Positions 16,561 through 24,429 of a stretch of DNA of 48,551 nucleotides are shown here, piece by piece. The position numbers were made by a program, and so were the translations under genes. The stretch covers positions 1-48,551 of the forward strand of contig CANQHN010000021.1 of assembly GCA_947623745.1 (NCBI GenBank). Direction: 5' to 3'. Origin of the DNA: an uncultured Oscillospiraceae bacterium. Its GTDB lineage: Bacteria; Bacillota; Clostridia; Oscillospirales; Oscillospiraceae. The notes under the pieces are model-generated. The model did no database searches, had not been told where the DNA came from, and worked only from the letters and a program-made list of their open reading frames with translations. How positions within the stretch are numbered: position 1 is the stretch's first letter; every line of letters starts with the position of its first letter.

Positions 16561-17854
16561 GAACGTCAGATCCAGCCGTATCCTGGCGAAGGGAGTCACC
16601 GCCAGCAATGACACCTGGGCCACGGGACTCAACAACAACGACCTGCTGATCGGGCCCTCCGGGGGCGGTAAGACCCGGGGTTATGTGATCCCCAACATCC
16701 TCCACGCCCAGGACAGCCTCATCGTCACCGATACCAAAGGAAACCTGTGCCGGCTCTACGGCGGGTATCTCCGTGAGCGGGGCTACACGGTGATGCATCT
16801 GGACTTCACCGACACGGCCAACACCCCCTGGGGCTACAACCCCTTGGATTACATCCGAGAGTGCCGGGATCCGGAGGCTAACCGGGAAGGCGACTACTAT
16901 AACGAACAGGATGTGAAAAAAGTGGCCCAGGCCATCTGCCCATGCTTAAATCCCAAGGAGCCATTCTGGGACCAGGCCGCGCAGATGTATCTGGAGGCCA
17001 TCCTCTTCTTTGTTCTGAACCAGCTGCCGGATGAGCAACATGACCTCTATGAGGCGTACACTTTCCTTACGAAGATGGGAACGGTTGAGCTGAAGAATAT
17101 TATTGAGGAAGAACGAAACTCCCACCCCAGAAGCGCATTTGCCAGAAAGATCGGTATGATCAGCCAGAACGAAAAGGCGGACAGGATGGACGCCAGTATC
17201 AAGGGTGTTTTGGCCCAGCATCTCGACGTGGTGGCGTACCCCGGAATGCGGCGGATGTTCCGCATGAAACAGCAGGTGGACATGGGGAGCTTTCTCAGAG
17301 AAAAGACGGCCCTGTTCCTCTCCGTCAGCGATTCCGACCGCAGCCATGATGCCTTGGTAAATCTCTTTTACACTCAGGCTCTGCAGTATCTCATGGCAGC
17401 CGCGGATAAGCAGCCGGACAGCCGCCTGCCCATTCCGGTGCGCTTTATCCTGGACGACTTCAGTACAAACACCCTGATTCCGGACTTTGACAAGACCATT
17501 TCCGTCATCCGCTCCCGGGAGATTTACGTCAGCCTGGTGGTCCAGAGCCTGTCCCAGTTGGAGGGCCTATACGACAAAGCAAGAGCTCAGACCATCATCA
17601 ATAACTGTGACACATGCCTGTATCTGGGCGGAGTGGATGTACCGACGGCCGAGTATTTTGCCAAAAAACTGAACTGCCTGACTTCTACGGTGCTGGATCT
17701 GCCGTTGGACAGCATATTTCTGTTCACCCGGGGCGAAAAACCCCGTCAGGTCCAAAAGTACGAATTGAATCAGGATCATACCTATCATCGTTTGATGAGC
17801 TCTCATACGAGGGAGATGGAACCCACTGACGTGGGAGGAGGGAGAGAAATATGA
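16553..17854 (+). CDS. soluble VirD4/TraG-like ATPase, 433 aa
   Basis: Walker A GPSGGGKT at residues 34-41, Walker B FILDDF around 298-303 (usual coupling-protein form is DEF; here Asp-Asp), IRSREIYVSLVVQSLSQL and NNCDTCLYLGG follow as in type IV coupling proteins. It lacks the N-terminal membrane helices of conjugative VirD4/TraG and is about 150-200 residues shorter. No relaxase or type IV secretion gene is in the window. Overlaps with ClpP upstream and the unknown gene downstream (ATGA) imply a fixed stoichiometric unit; it may be the motor feeding ClpP or act on DNA. Confidence 0.88.
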   Translation: MFENVRSSRILAKGVTASNDTWATGLNNNDLLIGPSGGGKTRGYVIPNILHAQDSLIVTDTKGNLCRLYGGYLRERGYTVMHLDFTDTANTPWGYNPLDYIRECRDPEANREGDYYNEQDVKKVAQAICPCLNPKEPFWDQAAQMYLEAILFFVLNQLPDEQHDLYEAYTFLTKMGTVELKNIIEEERNSHPRSAFARKIGMISQNEKADRMDASIKGVLAQHLDVVAYPGMRRMFRMKQQVDMGSFLREKTALFLSVSDSDRSHDALVNLFYTQALQYLMAAADKQPDSRLPIPVRFILDDFSTNTLIPDFDKTISVIRSREIYVSLVVQSLSQLEGLYDKARAQTIINNCDTCLYLGGVDVPTAEYFAKKLNCLTSTVLDLPLDSIFLFTRGEKPRQVQKYELNQDHTYHRLMSSHTREMEPTDVGGGREI

Positions 17855-18975
17855 GCTACAACGAAAGGACGCGCCTGACACTGGATGAGCGCCTGGCACT
17901 GGCGGCACAGTCACGGGCATCCTCGCCTGAGGCCGCCGCCGCACTGGTGCGGAAGTTTTCCGAACTCCCCGCAGCGTATGTCTTCTGTGGATCTCCCGAT
18001 GTAGAAGCCATGAACGAACTGACCGGTGAGTTCTGGGAGGACCCCAGGGTAGATGTAGATAGCTACCGGGGCTTCTGCCCGTCCTTTCTGGTAGCGATGG
18101 AGTACGGCAACGTATCTATCCTGCCGGATGACGTTGATCTGTGCCGACCTGTGTATGGTACCCGGATCAACAATGCCCTGGTCCTGCTGGGGGAGATGCT
18201 TCTGGATCAGGCTGTGGGCCGCCGGAAGCACAAAGAGGTCTATCATTGTCTGCGTATGACGCTGGAACAGTATCTGGCTGTTTTGGCGGGGCCAGACTTC
18301 CAGAGGAGCGGGTCCGAGAAGGAATGGTTCACGGCTTGGCAGGACACCATGCTGAAGGAAAATAGCGCAGACCTGCCTTTGGCCCAGGCGCTGGCCGGCA
18401 TCCTGCGGCGCTATATGGCCGGGTGGGCGGCATTCGACCGCCTGGACCACGTCCTGCGTTGTCTGGCAGGTCTGGCACTCCACCAGGAGCAGGCGGGGAC
18501 AAGATACGATATCAGCCCCTGTCCGGATAGCGATGCTGCAGAGGGAGACGCATCCCTTCTGCTTAAGGTTTCCCGGACAGAGGATGCAGAGGCGTTTTGG
18601 CACTTTCGGAGGCTCCTGCGGCGGTGCGGCATCGGGAGGGATTTGAATGAGCTGCCCTCGGCGGACCAGGACTGCCAAAATCCACTGGACTACTTCCTGA
18701 ATCTGGCCCAGGACTACGTTCCGAATTTGCCGGATCCCGGCAGCGAGATGGAGGCAAGGACCCTGCGCAGCCAGCTCTTCCTCTCCGACTGGCAATACGG
18801 TCCCGCTGTCCTACGAAAACAGGCAGAACAATTGCCCTTTCCGGAGTTTGAACCACTCCTGAAGGAATGTCTCGACCAAGATCGGCTGGCCGGAGCCATG
18901 CGGGAAATCAACAAGGCAGTGATAGACCTGTTCATGCTGTGGGTGGAGCCCTATCTTTGGATGAAAGCGGCATAA
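17851..18975 (+). CDS. unknown protein of the ClpP/VirD4-like cassette, 374 aa
   Basis: Predicted soluble and almost all helical, with several Leu-rich helices; no membrane segment or known motif. Start ATG overlaps the ATPase stop codon (ATGA). I do not recognise a family. Tight coupling argues that it works with the two upstream proteins, for example as adaptor, sensor or effector. Confidence 0.78.
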   Translation: MSYNERTRLTLDERLALAAQSRASSPEAAAALVRKFSELPAAYVFCGSPDVEAMNELTGEFWEDPRVDVDSYRGFCPSFLVAMEYGNVSILPDDVDLCRPVYGTRINNALVLLGEMLLDQAVGRRKHKEVYHCLRMTLEQYLAVLAGPDFQRSGSEKEWFTAWQDTMLKENSADLPLAQALAGILRRYMAGWAAFDRLDHVLRCLAGLALHQEQAGTRYDISPCPDSDAAEGDASLLLKVSRTEDAEAFWHFRRLLRRCGIGRDLNELPSADQDCQNPLDYFLNLAQDYVPNLPDPGSEMEARTLRSQLFLSDWQYGPAVLRKQAEQLPFPEFEPLLKECLDQDRLAGAMREINKAVIDLFMLWVEPYLWMKAA

Positions 18976-19119
18976 ACTCCCCCTACCTGCTCATTTCGTG
19001 ATAAAATCATTCAAAGTAAGAACAAGCGAACAAGGTGATGCAACTTTTTTGATATATTTCTCCACGTATACTTTCCCATGTTATAATACACCCAGAACAA
19101 ATGAAAGAGGTGTGATATT
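18976..19119 (+). promoter_or_regulatory. intergenic region with a -10 element for the next gene
   Basis: TATAAT at 19,082-19,087 is a good -10, and AAAGAGGTG before ATG 19,120 a fair ribosome site. No convincing -35 is visible, so the promoter is tentative. Confidence 0.4.
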
Positions 19120-19521
19120 ATGATTGATCTGTATTCCGATTATCTGTCCGAGCCAAAGAGTATATCCCTGGAAGAAATGGTGCGGCTCCACACGGAAATG
19201 ACAGGGGAGATCGGTACTGACCCAGACGCTTTGGAGCTTTATGGGGATCTGATGGAGACTGCCGTCCAGTATGCCTCTTTCCGTGCCAACTGGCACCTGT
19301 GGGACAGAACGATTAAGGCCGAAAAGGATGCCAGCCGGACATCCTGTCACAGCGCAGTCATCATCAGATTCAACCAACTGGCCCACTTTCTGAAGATGCA
19401 GGGCCGGAATGCTGCGTGGAGAGATGCACTCGGATATGAAGAGAATGATCCCTATTTCCGCAAGCGCATCGGGGATTTTGCCTGCTATATCGTATTCATA
19501 AACAGTATAAACGCCAGGTAG
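19120..19521 (+). CDS. unknown protein, 133 aa
   Basis: Soluble, helical and acidic (MIDLYSDYLSEPKSISLEEM; WHLWDRTIKAEKDASRTSCH; LGYEENDPYFRKRIGDFACY). It resembles small hypothetical proteins I associate with Clostridia mobile elements, but I cannot name a family. It is the last intact gene after the ClpP cassette, separated by 144 bp and its own -10. Confidence 0.72.
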   Translation: MIDLYSDYLSEPKSISLEEMVRLHTEMTGEIGTDPDALELYGDLMETAVQYASFRANWHLWDRTIKAEKDASRTSCHSAVIIRFNQLAHFLKMQGRNAAWRDALGYEENDPYFRKRIGDFACYIVFINSINAR

Positions 19522-19929
19522 ATCCATCTATTCGCAGACCATACAGCGCATTTATTCGGAGTGGGAATCCGTTTCCGCTTTCGTCAGTTGCTTGATGTCT
19601 CTTCAAAAACATAATGTTGGAATGGGTAACCTTGGAGGTAGATTACATCCTTACAAAAGAGGACCGCACATACTTAAGGGAATGCCTGGAAGTTACAAAA
19701 TAGGGGAGATGAGTTATATTCAGAGTTACCATCGGCGATTTAACTCTGGTGACACTATGCTTGACATTTTAGTTAGTCCAGCTGTTGGGGGAACAGAAAA
19801 GGCACGGTTTCTTTGATAGAAACCGTGTCTTTTTTGTCGCCTAATCCCCAAAAACTAGAGCTTTGAGTGAAATTGTGACCAGCGAAACCCGCTATTCGCG
19901 CTATGCAAATTCGACGGCCTGAGCACTCC
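19522..19929 (+). other. gene-poor interval with one terminator
   Basis: No supported ORF. A terminator lies at 19,801-19,836. The last 70 bases before 19,930 may be the upstream part of the broken helicase. Confidence 0.5.
19801..19836 (+). terminator. rho-independent terminator
   Basis: Stem GGCACGGTTTCT / AGAAACCGTGTC with a short loop, followed by six Ts. Confidence 0.85.
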
Positions 19930-20527
19930 CCTGAACAGCTACATGAGCTATGCGATTGTACCTTACCGGATTGCTGGACGCCGCGCACGGACATGCCCTA
20001 GTGCTGTTCACTTCCTACGCGGCTATGACCGCAGTGAAAGAACGGTTGAAAAACAGAACATCTCCTTTTCTCCCTTTGCCTTGGGTCGAAACGCCGCCTA
20101 TACTACGGAACAGTTTAGGGCCAGGCCGGGGAGTGTTCTGCTGGCTGCTGGAGCGGCTTGGGAGGGGTTCGACTTTCCTGGTGACTGTGTGTCCCTGCTG
20201 GTCATTCCCCGGCTGCCCTTTGCCTATCCCGATGCGATAAAAGAAAGCCAGCGGAATGGGTATCCCACATTGCACGATTTTCTCCGGGCTGTGGTCATAC
20301 CAGAGATGCAGATCAAACTCCGCCAAGGATTTGGACGGGCCATCCGAACAGAGACAGACACCTGTGCAGTGGACATTCTGGATGAGCGGGCCGCCAAGGG
20401 ACGACGGTATTTCGAGGATGTGCTGGCCGCCCTGCCTGAGATGCCGATCACCAGCAGCCTGGAGGATGTGAAGCGGTTTATTCGGACGGTGAAGGGACCG
20501 GACTACTTTACGGAGGTAGCATCTTGA
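19930..20527 (+). pseudogene. DinG/Rad3-type helicase, C-terminal fragment with frameshift
   Basis: One frame carries LTGLLDAAHGHALVLFTSYA (about 19,962-20,070). The homology then moves to another frame near 20,075-20,085 and goes on with LGRNAAYTTEQFRARPGSVL, GAAWEGFDFPGDCVSLLVIP and MQIKLRQGFGRAIRTETDTC, the motif V-VI end of DinG-family helicases. The N-terminal helicase domains are missing. So this is a 5'-deleted, frameshifted relic of a gene typical for clostridial mobile elements. Confidence 0.75.
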
Positions 20528-20766
20528 CAACGAAAAAAGAACAATGTGGTGAGGATGGTGAAAAAGTCGTGGAACTGTGTATTGACGGTCATCCTGTTAC
20601 GCTCAGTTTCTTGGCGGAACCAAACCCCACGGCCGCACAAAGAGTCCGCAACAGCCTGATCGACTCCTACCTTTGCCAGAGTATGGCGAAGCGAAAGGCT
20701 GCAAGTTCTCTCAAGAAAGAAGGACAGAAACGGCAGAAAAAAGGCAGAGTATATTCATCGAGATAG
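20524..20766 (+). CDS. small protein of mobile elements, 80 aa
   Basis: TTG start at 20,524 overlaps the helicase stop (TTGA) and has GGAGGT 6 nt upstream. The middle reads CIDGHPVTLSFLAEPNPTAA, then a helix QRVRNSLIDSYL and a Lys-rich tail. It vaguely recalls short proteins encoded before serine recombinases in transposons (TnpW-like), but the match is too weak for a name. Confidence 0.6.
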   Translation: MTTKKEQCGEDGEKVVELCIDGHPVTLSFLAEPNPTAAQRVRNSLIDSYLCQSMAKRKAASSLKKEGQKRQKKGRVYSSR

Positions 20767-20821
20767 GATATTGCAAATCCAACAGCACATTCAGCGCAGA
20801 GAGCAAGGCAATAGAATCACA

Positions 20822-20861
20822 AAAAGCGGCGCTGTCCAACAGCATGGACAGCGCCGCTTTT
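20822..20861. terminator. bidirectional terminator
   Basis: Perfect 16-bp stem AAAAGCGGCGCTGTCC / GGACAGCGCCGCTTTT with an 8-nt loop. It is near the small protein at 20,524 and the minus-strand Fic gene that ends at 20,977. Confidence 0.85.
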
Positions 20862-20976
20862 CGCATATCTAACCAGTGTAGCTTTTGAGACCTCAGAAGA
20901 TTTTAGACGTGAAGCGCGAGATGATCCGCTTTGATACTTACACGAAAGCGGGGGTTCTCACAATAATGGTCAAGGT

Positions 20977-22023
20977 CTATTTCAATCTGTAATAACAGGT
21001 ATTCTTTCCGGAACCTTCCCGTTTCAGTTCATCGGAGGCTACCAGTTTCCGCAGCGCGCCTTCAATGGAGCTGACGCTGAGCGAAGGGCACAGTTCACGG
21101 ATATCCTGCTTTGTAAAGCGGCCAATCTTATTCGTGGTTGCGCGTCTCACCATTTCAAGCGCTGGCATCCTGATTTCAACCAGGGCAAACCTATCCTCAA
21201 AGTCCTTATATGCGGCAAGAATGGTTCCCAGCAGATATTTGATGAACGGAACCGCATCCTCCTGACACTCGTGCCAGCCGACCTGCGCCTGGCCGAGCGC
21301 GTCATAATATAAGTCTTTATTCTTTGCAATTTTTGCTTCGAGAGAAATATATTTACCGACATAGAAGCCGCTTCTGTAAAGCAGCAGCGTTGTCAGCAGA
21401 CGGCTCATTCTGCCGTTCCCATCGTTGAACGGATGGATGCAGAGAAAATCGTGGATAAAGACCGGAATGGCTATCAGAGGCTCTGCTTCCATATTTCCGA
21501 TGACACGGTTGTACTCCTCGCAAATTCGATCCAGAGCTTCAGGTGTCTCGTAGGGGGCCAGCGGCGTAAAGAGGATCTCCACATGACCATCTGGGTAAGT
21601 CGCGCTGATATAGTTCTGTACGTTTTTTGTCCGGTCTGCCATCGGATTGTTCAGATAGCTGTACAGAATCTTGTGAAGCTGTAGAATATAGTTCTGTGTG
21701 ATTGGAATCACGTCGAAGCTCGCATGGATCAGATTGAGTACATCACGGTAGCCCGCGATTTCCTGCTCGTCTCTGTTCCTTGGCGCTGTTTTTTCCTCGA
21801 CCAACTGTCTGATGCGCGTATTTGTCGTAACAATACCCTCGATTGCGTTGGAAGCCTCTGTGCTTTGTACCTTTGCGATTTCAACCAGCTTCTCCAGTTC
21901 CTCCGGACGCTGCTTCAGATACATCTCCTGCTTTCCGGCTTCTTTATAAATCGCGGCAATCAAACCGAGTATCTCTGAGTCCCACTTCTGGTTTTTGATT
22001 TCCGAATAGTTAAAGCTCCTCAT
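20977..22023 (-). CDS. Fic-domain protein with inhibitory helix and C-terminal winged helix, 348 aa
   Basis: Fic core motif HPFNDGNGRMSR at 197-208, the hallmark of AMP-transferring Fic enzymes. The N-terminal SNAIEG (58-63) fits the S/TxxxE(G/N) autoinhibitory motif of class II Fic proteins. Residues about 290-348 look like a winged helix (FTKQDIRELCPSLSVSSIEG), as in many Fic proteins of this length. The gene has its own promoter and two 31-bp operators at 22,043-22,126, so autoregulation through the winged helix is plausible. AT-richer than its surroundings, in line with separate acquisition. Confidence 0.92.
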   Translation of the reverse strand: MRSFNYSEIKNQKWDSEILGLIAAIYKEAGKQEMYLKQRPEELEKLVEIAKVQSTEASNAIEGIVTTNTRIRQLVEEKTAPRNRDEQEIAGYRDVLNLIHASFDVIPITQNYILQLHKILYSYLNNPMADRTKNVQNYISATYPDGHVEILFTPLAPYETPEALDRICEEYNRVIGNMEAEPLIAIPVFIHDFLCIHPFNDGNGRMSRLLTTLLLYRSGFYVGKYISLEAKIAKNKDLYYDALGQAQVGWHECQEDAVPFIKYLLGTILAAYKDFEDRFALVEIRMPALEMVRRATTNKIGRFTKQDIRELCPSLSVSSIEGALRKLVASDELKREGSGKNTCYYRLK

Positions 22024-22042
22024 TTCCTTTACCTCCGAGCAG

Positions 22043-22080
22043 TTCCCTTATATAATAGCCAATTTTAAGGGAAAAGTCAA
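22043..22080 (-). promoter_or_regulatory. Fic gene promoter inside a palindrome
   Basis: Minus strand: -35 TTGACT (22,080-22,075), 17-bp spacer, -10 TATTAT (22,057-22,052). The dyad TTCCCTTA...TTAAGGGAA (22,043-22,073) spans the -10 and most of the spacer, so a bound protein would exclude RNA polymerase. Confidence 0.8.
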
Positions 22081-22095
22081 CGCTCTGTGAGGATA

Positions 22096-22126
22096 TTCCC
22101 TTAATATCATAGCTATTTTAAGAAAG
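22096..22126 (-). promoter_or_regulatory. second, weaker copy of the Fic operator
   Basis: TTCCCTTA...TTAAGAAA repeats the first operator, with matching spacer bases (ATAGC). The two sites are 53 bp apart, about five helical turns, which suits cooperative binding. Confidence 0.65.
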
Positions 22127-22279
22127 AACATTCGAGAAAGTGTCTGGGAAAACCAGTGGATTTTAGGCATAGAGTATGAGATAATCCGTTTGGCGAAAGC
22201 CAAAAGCACCTTGAAAATTGAATAGTGATAGGTATCCGATTCTCTCACACATCAACATAGACGGAGAGGACGGATACAA

Positions 22280-23060
22280 ATGGCTGAAAGAGTTTGTTGT
22301 TTATATCGTGTTTCCACAACGAAGCAGGTAGACCATGACGAACTGAATCAGGCGGATATCCCGGTGCAGCGCAAAGCCTGCCGGGAGTTCGCCGCAAAGA
22401 TGGGCTGGACTATTGTAGACGAAGAACAGGAGGCCGGCGTATCTGGCTACAAGGTCAGCGCCAATGACCGGGACAAGCTGCAGCTCATCAAGAAAAAGGC
22501 CGAACAGGGCAAGTTCGATATCCTGCTGGTATTTATGTTTGATCGCTTGGGCCGGAAATCAGATGAGACACCCTTTGTGGTGGAGTGGTTCGTGAAGAAA
22601 GGCATCCGAGTGTGGAGCGTCAACGAGGGCGAACAGCGTTTCGAGTCCCATACGGACCGCCTGACCAACTACATCCGCTACTGGCAGGCAGATGGCGAGA
22701 GCCAGAAAACTTCAATCCGCACCAAGACGGCTCTGGCCCAAATGGTGCAGGACGGACGGTTCCGGGGCGGTATCGCACCCTACGGCTACCGGTTGGTCCC
22801 CAGCGGGATACTCAAAAAGAAAGCATGAGGTCTGCAAGCTGGAGATCAATGAAAATGAAGCCCGTGTGGTTCGCATGATGTTCAACCTGTGCGCGGGGTC
22901 GGGGTATGGCCGATGTAAAATCGCCAATCTGATCAACAGCCAGGGTATTTACACCAGGGACGGAAACAACTGGCATGAGGCCACAGTCGGCCATATCCTG
23001 CACAACATCACTTATATGGGCATCCTTCGGAGCGAGGAGAGCCAGCAGCGCTCAGACTTG
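22280..23060 (+). pseudogene. large serine recombinase, frameshifted and truncated
   Basis: The resolvase domain starts MAERVCCLYRVSTTKQ (catalytic Ser12) and goes on with SGYKVSANDRDKLQLIKKKA, FMFDRLGRKSDETPF and DGRFRGGIAPYGYRLVPSG. Near 22,808-22,822 (an AAAAA tract) the frame shifts: the first frame ends at a TGA, while EVCKLEINENEARVVRMMFN and NNWHEATVGHILHNITYMGI continue in another. After about 23,060 the homology stops and the frame runs into the tRNA-derived right end. The DNA-binding zinc ribbon and coiled coil are lost, so the island's own integrase is dead. Confidence 0.85.
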
Positions 23061-23160
23061 CCAAGGATTTCAACCCATGATACAGTCAGAGCAACAGAGG
23101 CGAAAGTTTGTGAGAACGATGCTTTCCAAGAACCTTTCTCGGGGTGTTTTACCGATAACC

Positions 23161-23250
23161 TGAGAGAGCTCTTGAATGGCATTCAAGAGGTCAGCGGCCC
23201 CGCCAACGGCGTCAGCCGTTAGCGGTTCGATTCCACTTATCTCCACCGAG
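23161..23250 (+). pseudogene. degenerate tRNA-Ala copy with hairpin insertion (right attachment region)
   Basis: It matches the tRNA-Ala at 1-71 from the D loop (GAGAGC) through the anticodon arm with GGC and the variable region GAGGTCAGCGG, then has a 28-nt insertion. The insertion contains CCGCCAACGGC-GTCA-GCCGTTAGCGG (23,200-23,225), and the T loop and acceptor end CTTATCTCCACC follow. T-stem pairing is damaged (CCACT instead of CCGCT), so it cannot be a functional tRNA. Confidence 0.8.
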
Positions 23251-23345
23251 AAAACAGCAGTCACCAAAAGGTGACTGCTGATTTCTTTCTGGTGGAGCCG
23301 GGAGAGGACCGCTGACCTCTTGCCTGATAATCTGTCAGCGGTCCC
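23223..23345 (+). repeat. right copy of the tRNA-derived repeat unit
   Basis: Same unit as at 46-359: CGGTTCGAT and acceptor end, terminator hairpin (23,255-23,290), GGTGGAGCCGGGAGAGGACCG, then an inverted tRNA piece. Here the flanks GGACCGCTGAC and GTCAGCGGTCC form a perfect 11-bp inverted repeat. With the left copies it frames the island. Confidence 0.8.
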
Positions 23346-23381
23346 AGCGGTGGTTTGCTCCCACTTTTGACTTTTGGGGTC

Positions 23382-24281
23382 TTACAGATAGTTCTCCAAA
23401 ATCTGCCCGGGGGAGAAGTCCTCAATCTGGAGGTAGTATTCCGCGCAGTCGGCCAGGGCCTGCATGGGGACGATGCCCACTACCTCGCTGCCCAGCACTT
23501 GCACGCCGTAGCGCCGGGCCTCCATCTTCACCGTCTCGAACACGGTGTAGATAGAGGTCTGGGTGTAGTCAATCAGGTTCATGGTCACCTGGGCGATGTT
23601 GCGCTCCTCCAGCAGGATGCCCATGGCCCGGACGTAGCGGAACCCGCCGTTGATGTGCCGGATGCGCCGGCCGATGGCCCGGGCGATGTCCACGTTCGGG
23701 GTGTCCAGGTTGATGTTGAAGCAGATCAGGGGCATCCTGGCCCCGATGGCGGTGACGCCGCCGGTGGGGTGGATGGTGTCCGGGCCGAAGTCCGGCTTCC
23801 ACCTGGGGTCCTTCATTTTCTCCGCCATCCCCTCAAACTGCCCCCGGCGGATGTCGGCCAGGTTCTCACGGTGGGGGGCGGTGGCCGATTTCTCATATAG
23901 GATGAAGGGCTGACCGAACTTCTCCGCCGCCTCGGCGGCCACCTGGCGCGCCAGGCGGTCGGCGTCCTGGATGGTGCAGTTGCGCACCGGGATGAAGGGG
24001 ATCACATCCACACAGCCCATGCGGGGGTGCTGTCCCTCGTGGCGCGTCATATCGATGGTGGCGACCGCGATGCCGATGGCCTCCACCATGGCCCGGCGCA
24101 GGGGCTCCGGCTCCCCCAGCACCGTGACCACGCAGCGGTTGTGGTCCGGGTCCGAGGAGTAATCCAGCAGCTTTACCCCCGGTTTGGCCCGGAAAGCGTC
24201 TACGATCTTCTCAATTTTTTTCAGATCCCGCCCCTCGCTGAAATTGGGGACCGACTGGATGATGCACTTGCTGCTGTCCAT
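23382..24281 (-). CDS. ftcD: glutamate formimidoyltransferase, paralogue 1, 299 aa
   Basis: It transfers the formimino group of N-formimino-glutamate to tetrahydrofolate in histidine degradation. SVPNFSEGRD, HNRCVVT, the catalytic-His segment HEGQHPRMGCVDVIPFIPV, NLADIRRGQFEGM, HPTGGVTAIGARMPLICFNI are all family hallmarks. There is no fused cyclodeaminase domain. The start MDSSKC at 24,281 follows AAAGGCGG and fits the promoter at 24,325-24,353; the upstream in-frame ATG at 24,353 would lie before the -10. It is divergent from the SARP regulator. A second ftcD is at 29,140. Confidence 0.93.
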   Translation of the reverse strand: MDSSKCIIQSVPNFSEGRDLKKIEKIVDAFRAKPGVKLLDYSSDPDHNRCVVTVLGEPEPLRRAMVEAIGIAVATIDMTRHEGQHPRMGCVDVIPFIPVRNCTIQDADRLARQVAAEAAEKFGQPFILYEKSATAPHRENLADIRRGQFEGMAEKMKDPRWKPDFGPDTIHPTGGVTAIGARMPLICFNINLDTPNVDIARAIGRRIRHINGGFRYVRAMGILLEERNIAQVTMNLIDYTQTSIYTVFETVKMEARRYGVQVLGSEVVGIVPMQALADCAEYYLQIEDFSPGQILENYL

Positions 24282-24324
24282 GGGGGCACCGCCTTTCCGC
24301 AGGATTTTTCGGTAGGATATCCCC

Positions 24325-24353
24325 ATTATACACAATGCTGGAATTCTTTGCAA
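24325..24353 (-). promoter_or_regulatory. promoter of ftcD paralogue 1
   Basis: Minus strand: -35 TTGCAA (24,353-24,348), 17-bp spacer, -10 TATAAT (24,330-24,325). It fixes the start of ftcD downstream of 24,320. Confidence 0.8.
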
Positions 24354-24429
24354 GATTTGCCCATCTGTTTATGTACTTTCTCCCCGCTTTGTGATATTAT
24401 TGAAAAAACAGCGCTTAGGAGGGGAGACC

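Noticed and set aside
16553-17854. Evidence for a conjugative element
   Set aside because: A single VirD4-like gene without membrane helices, and no relaxase, VirB4 or other T4SS gene, does not support conjugation.
19592-19816. 74-codon ORF upstream of the 19,801 terminator
   Set aside because: No ribosome site or domain; its end runs into the terminator stem.
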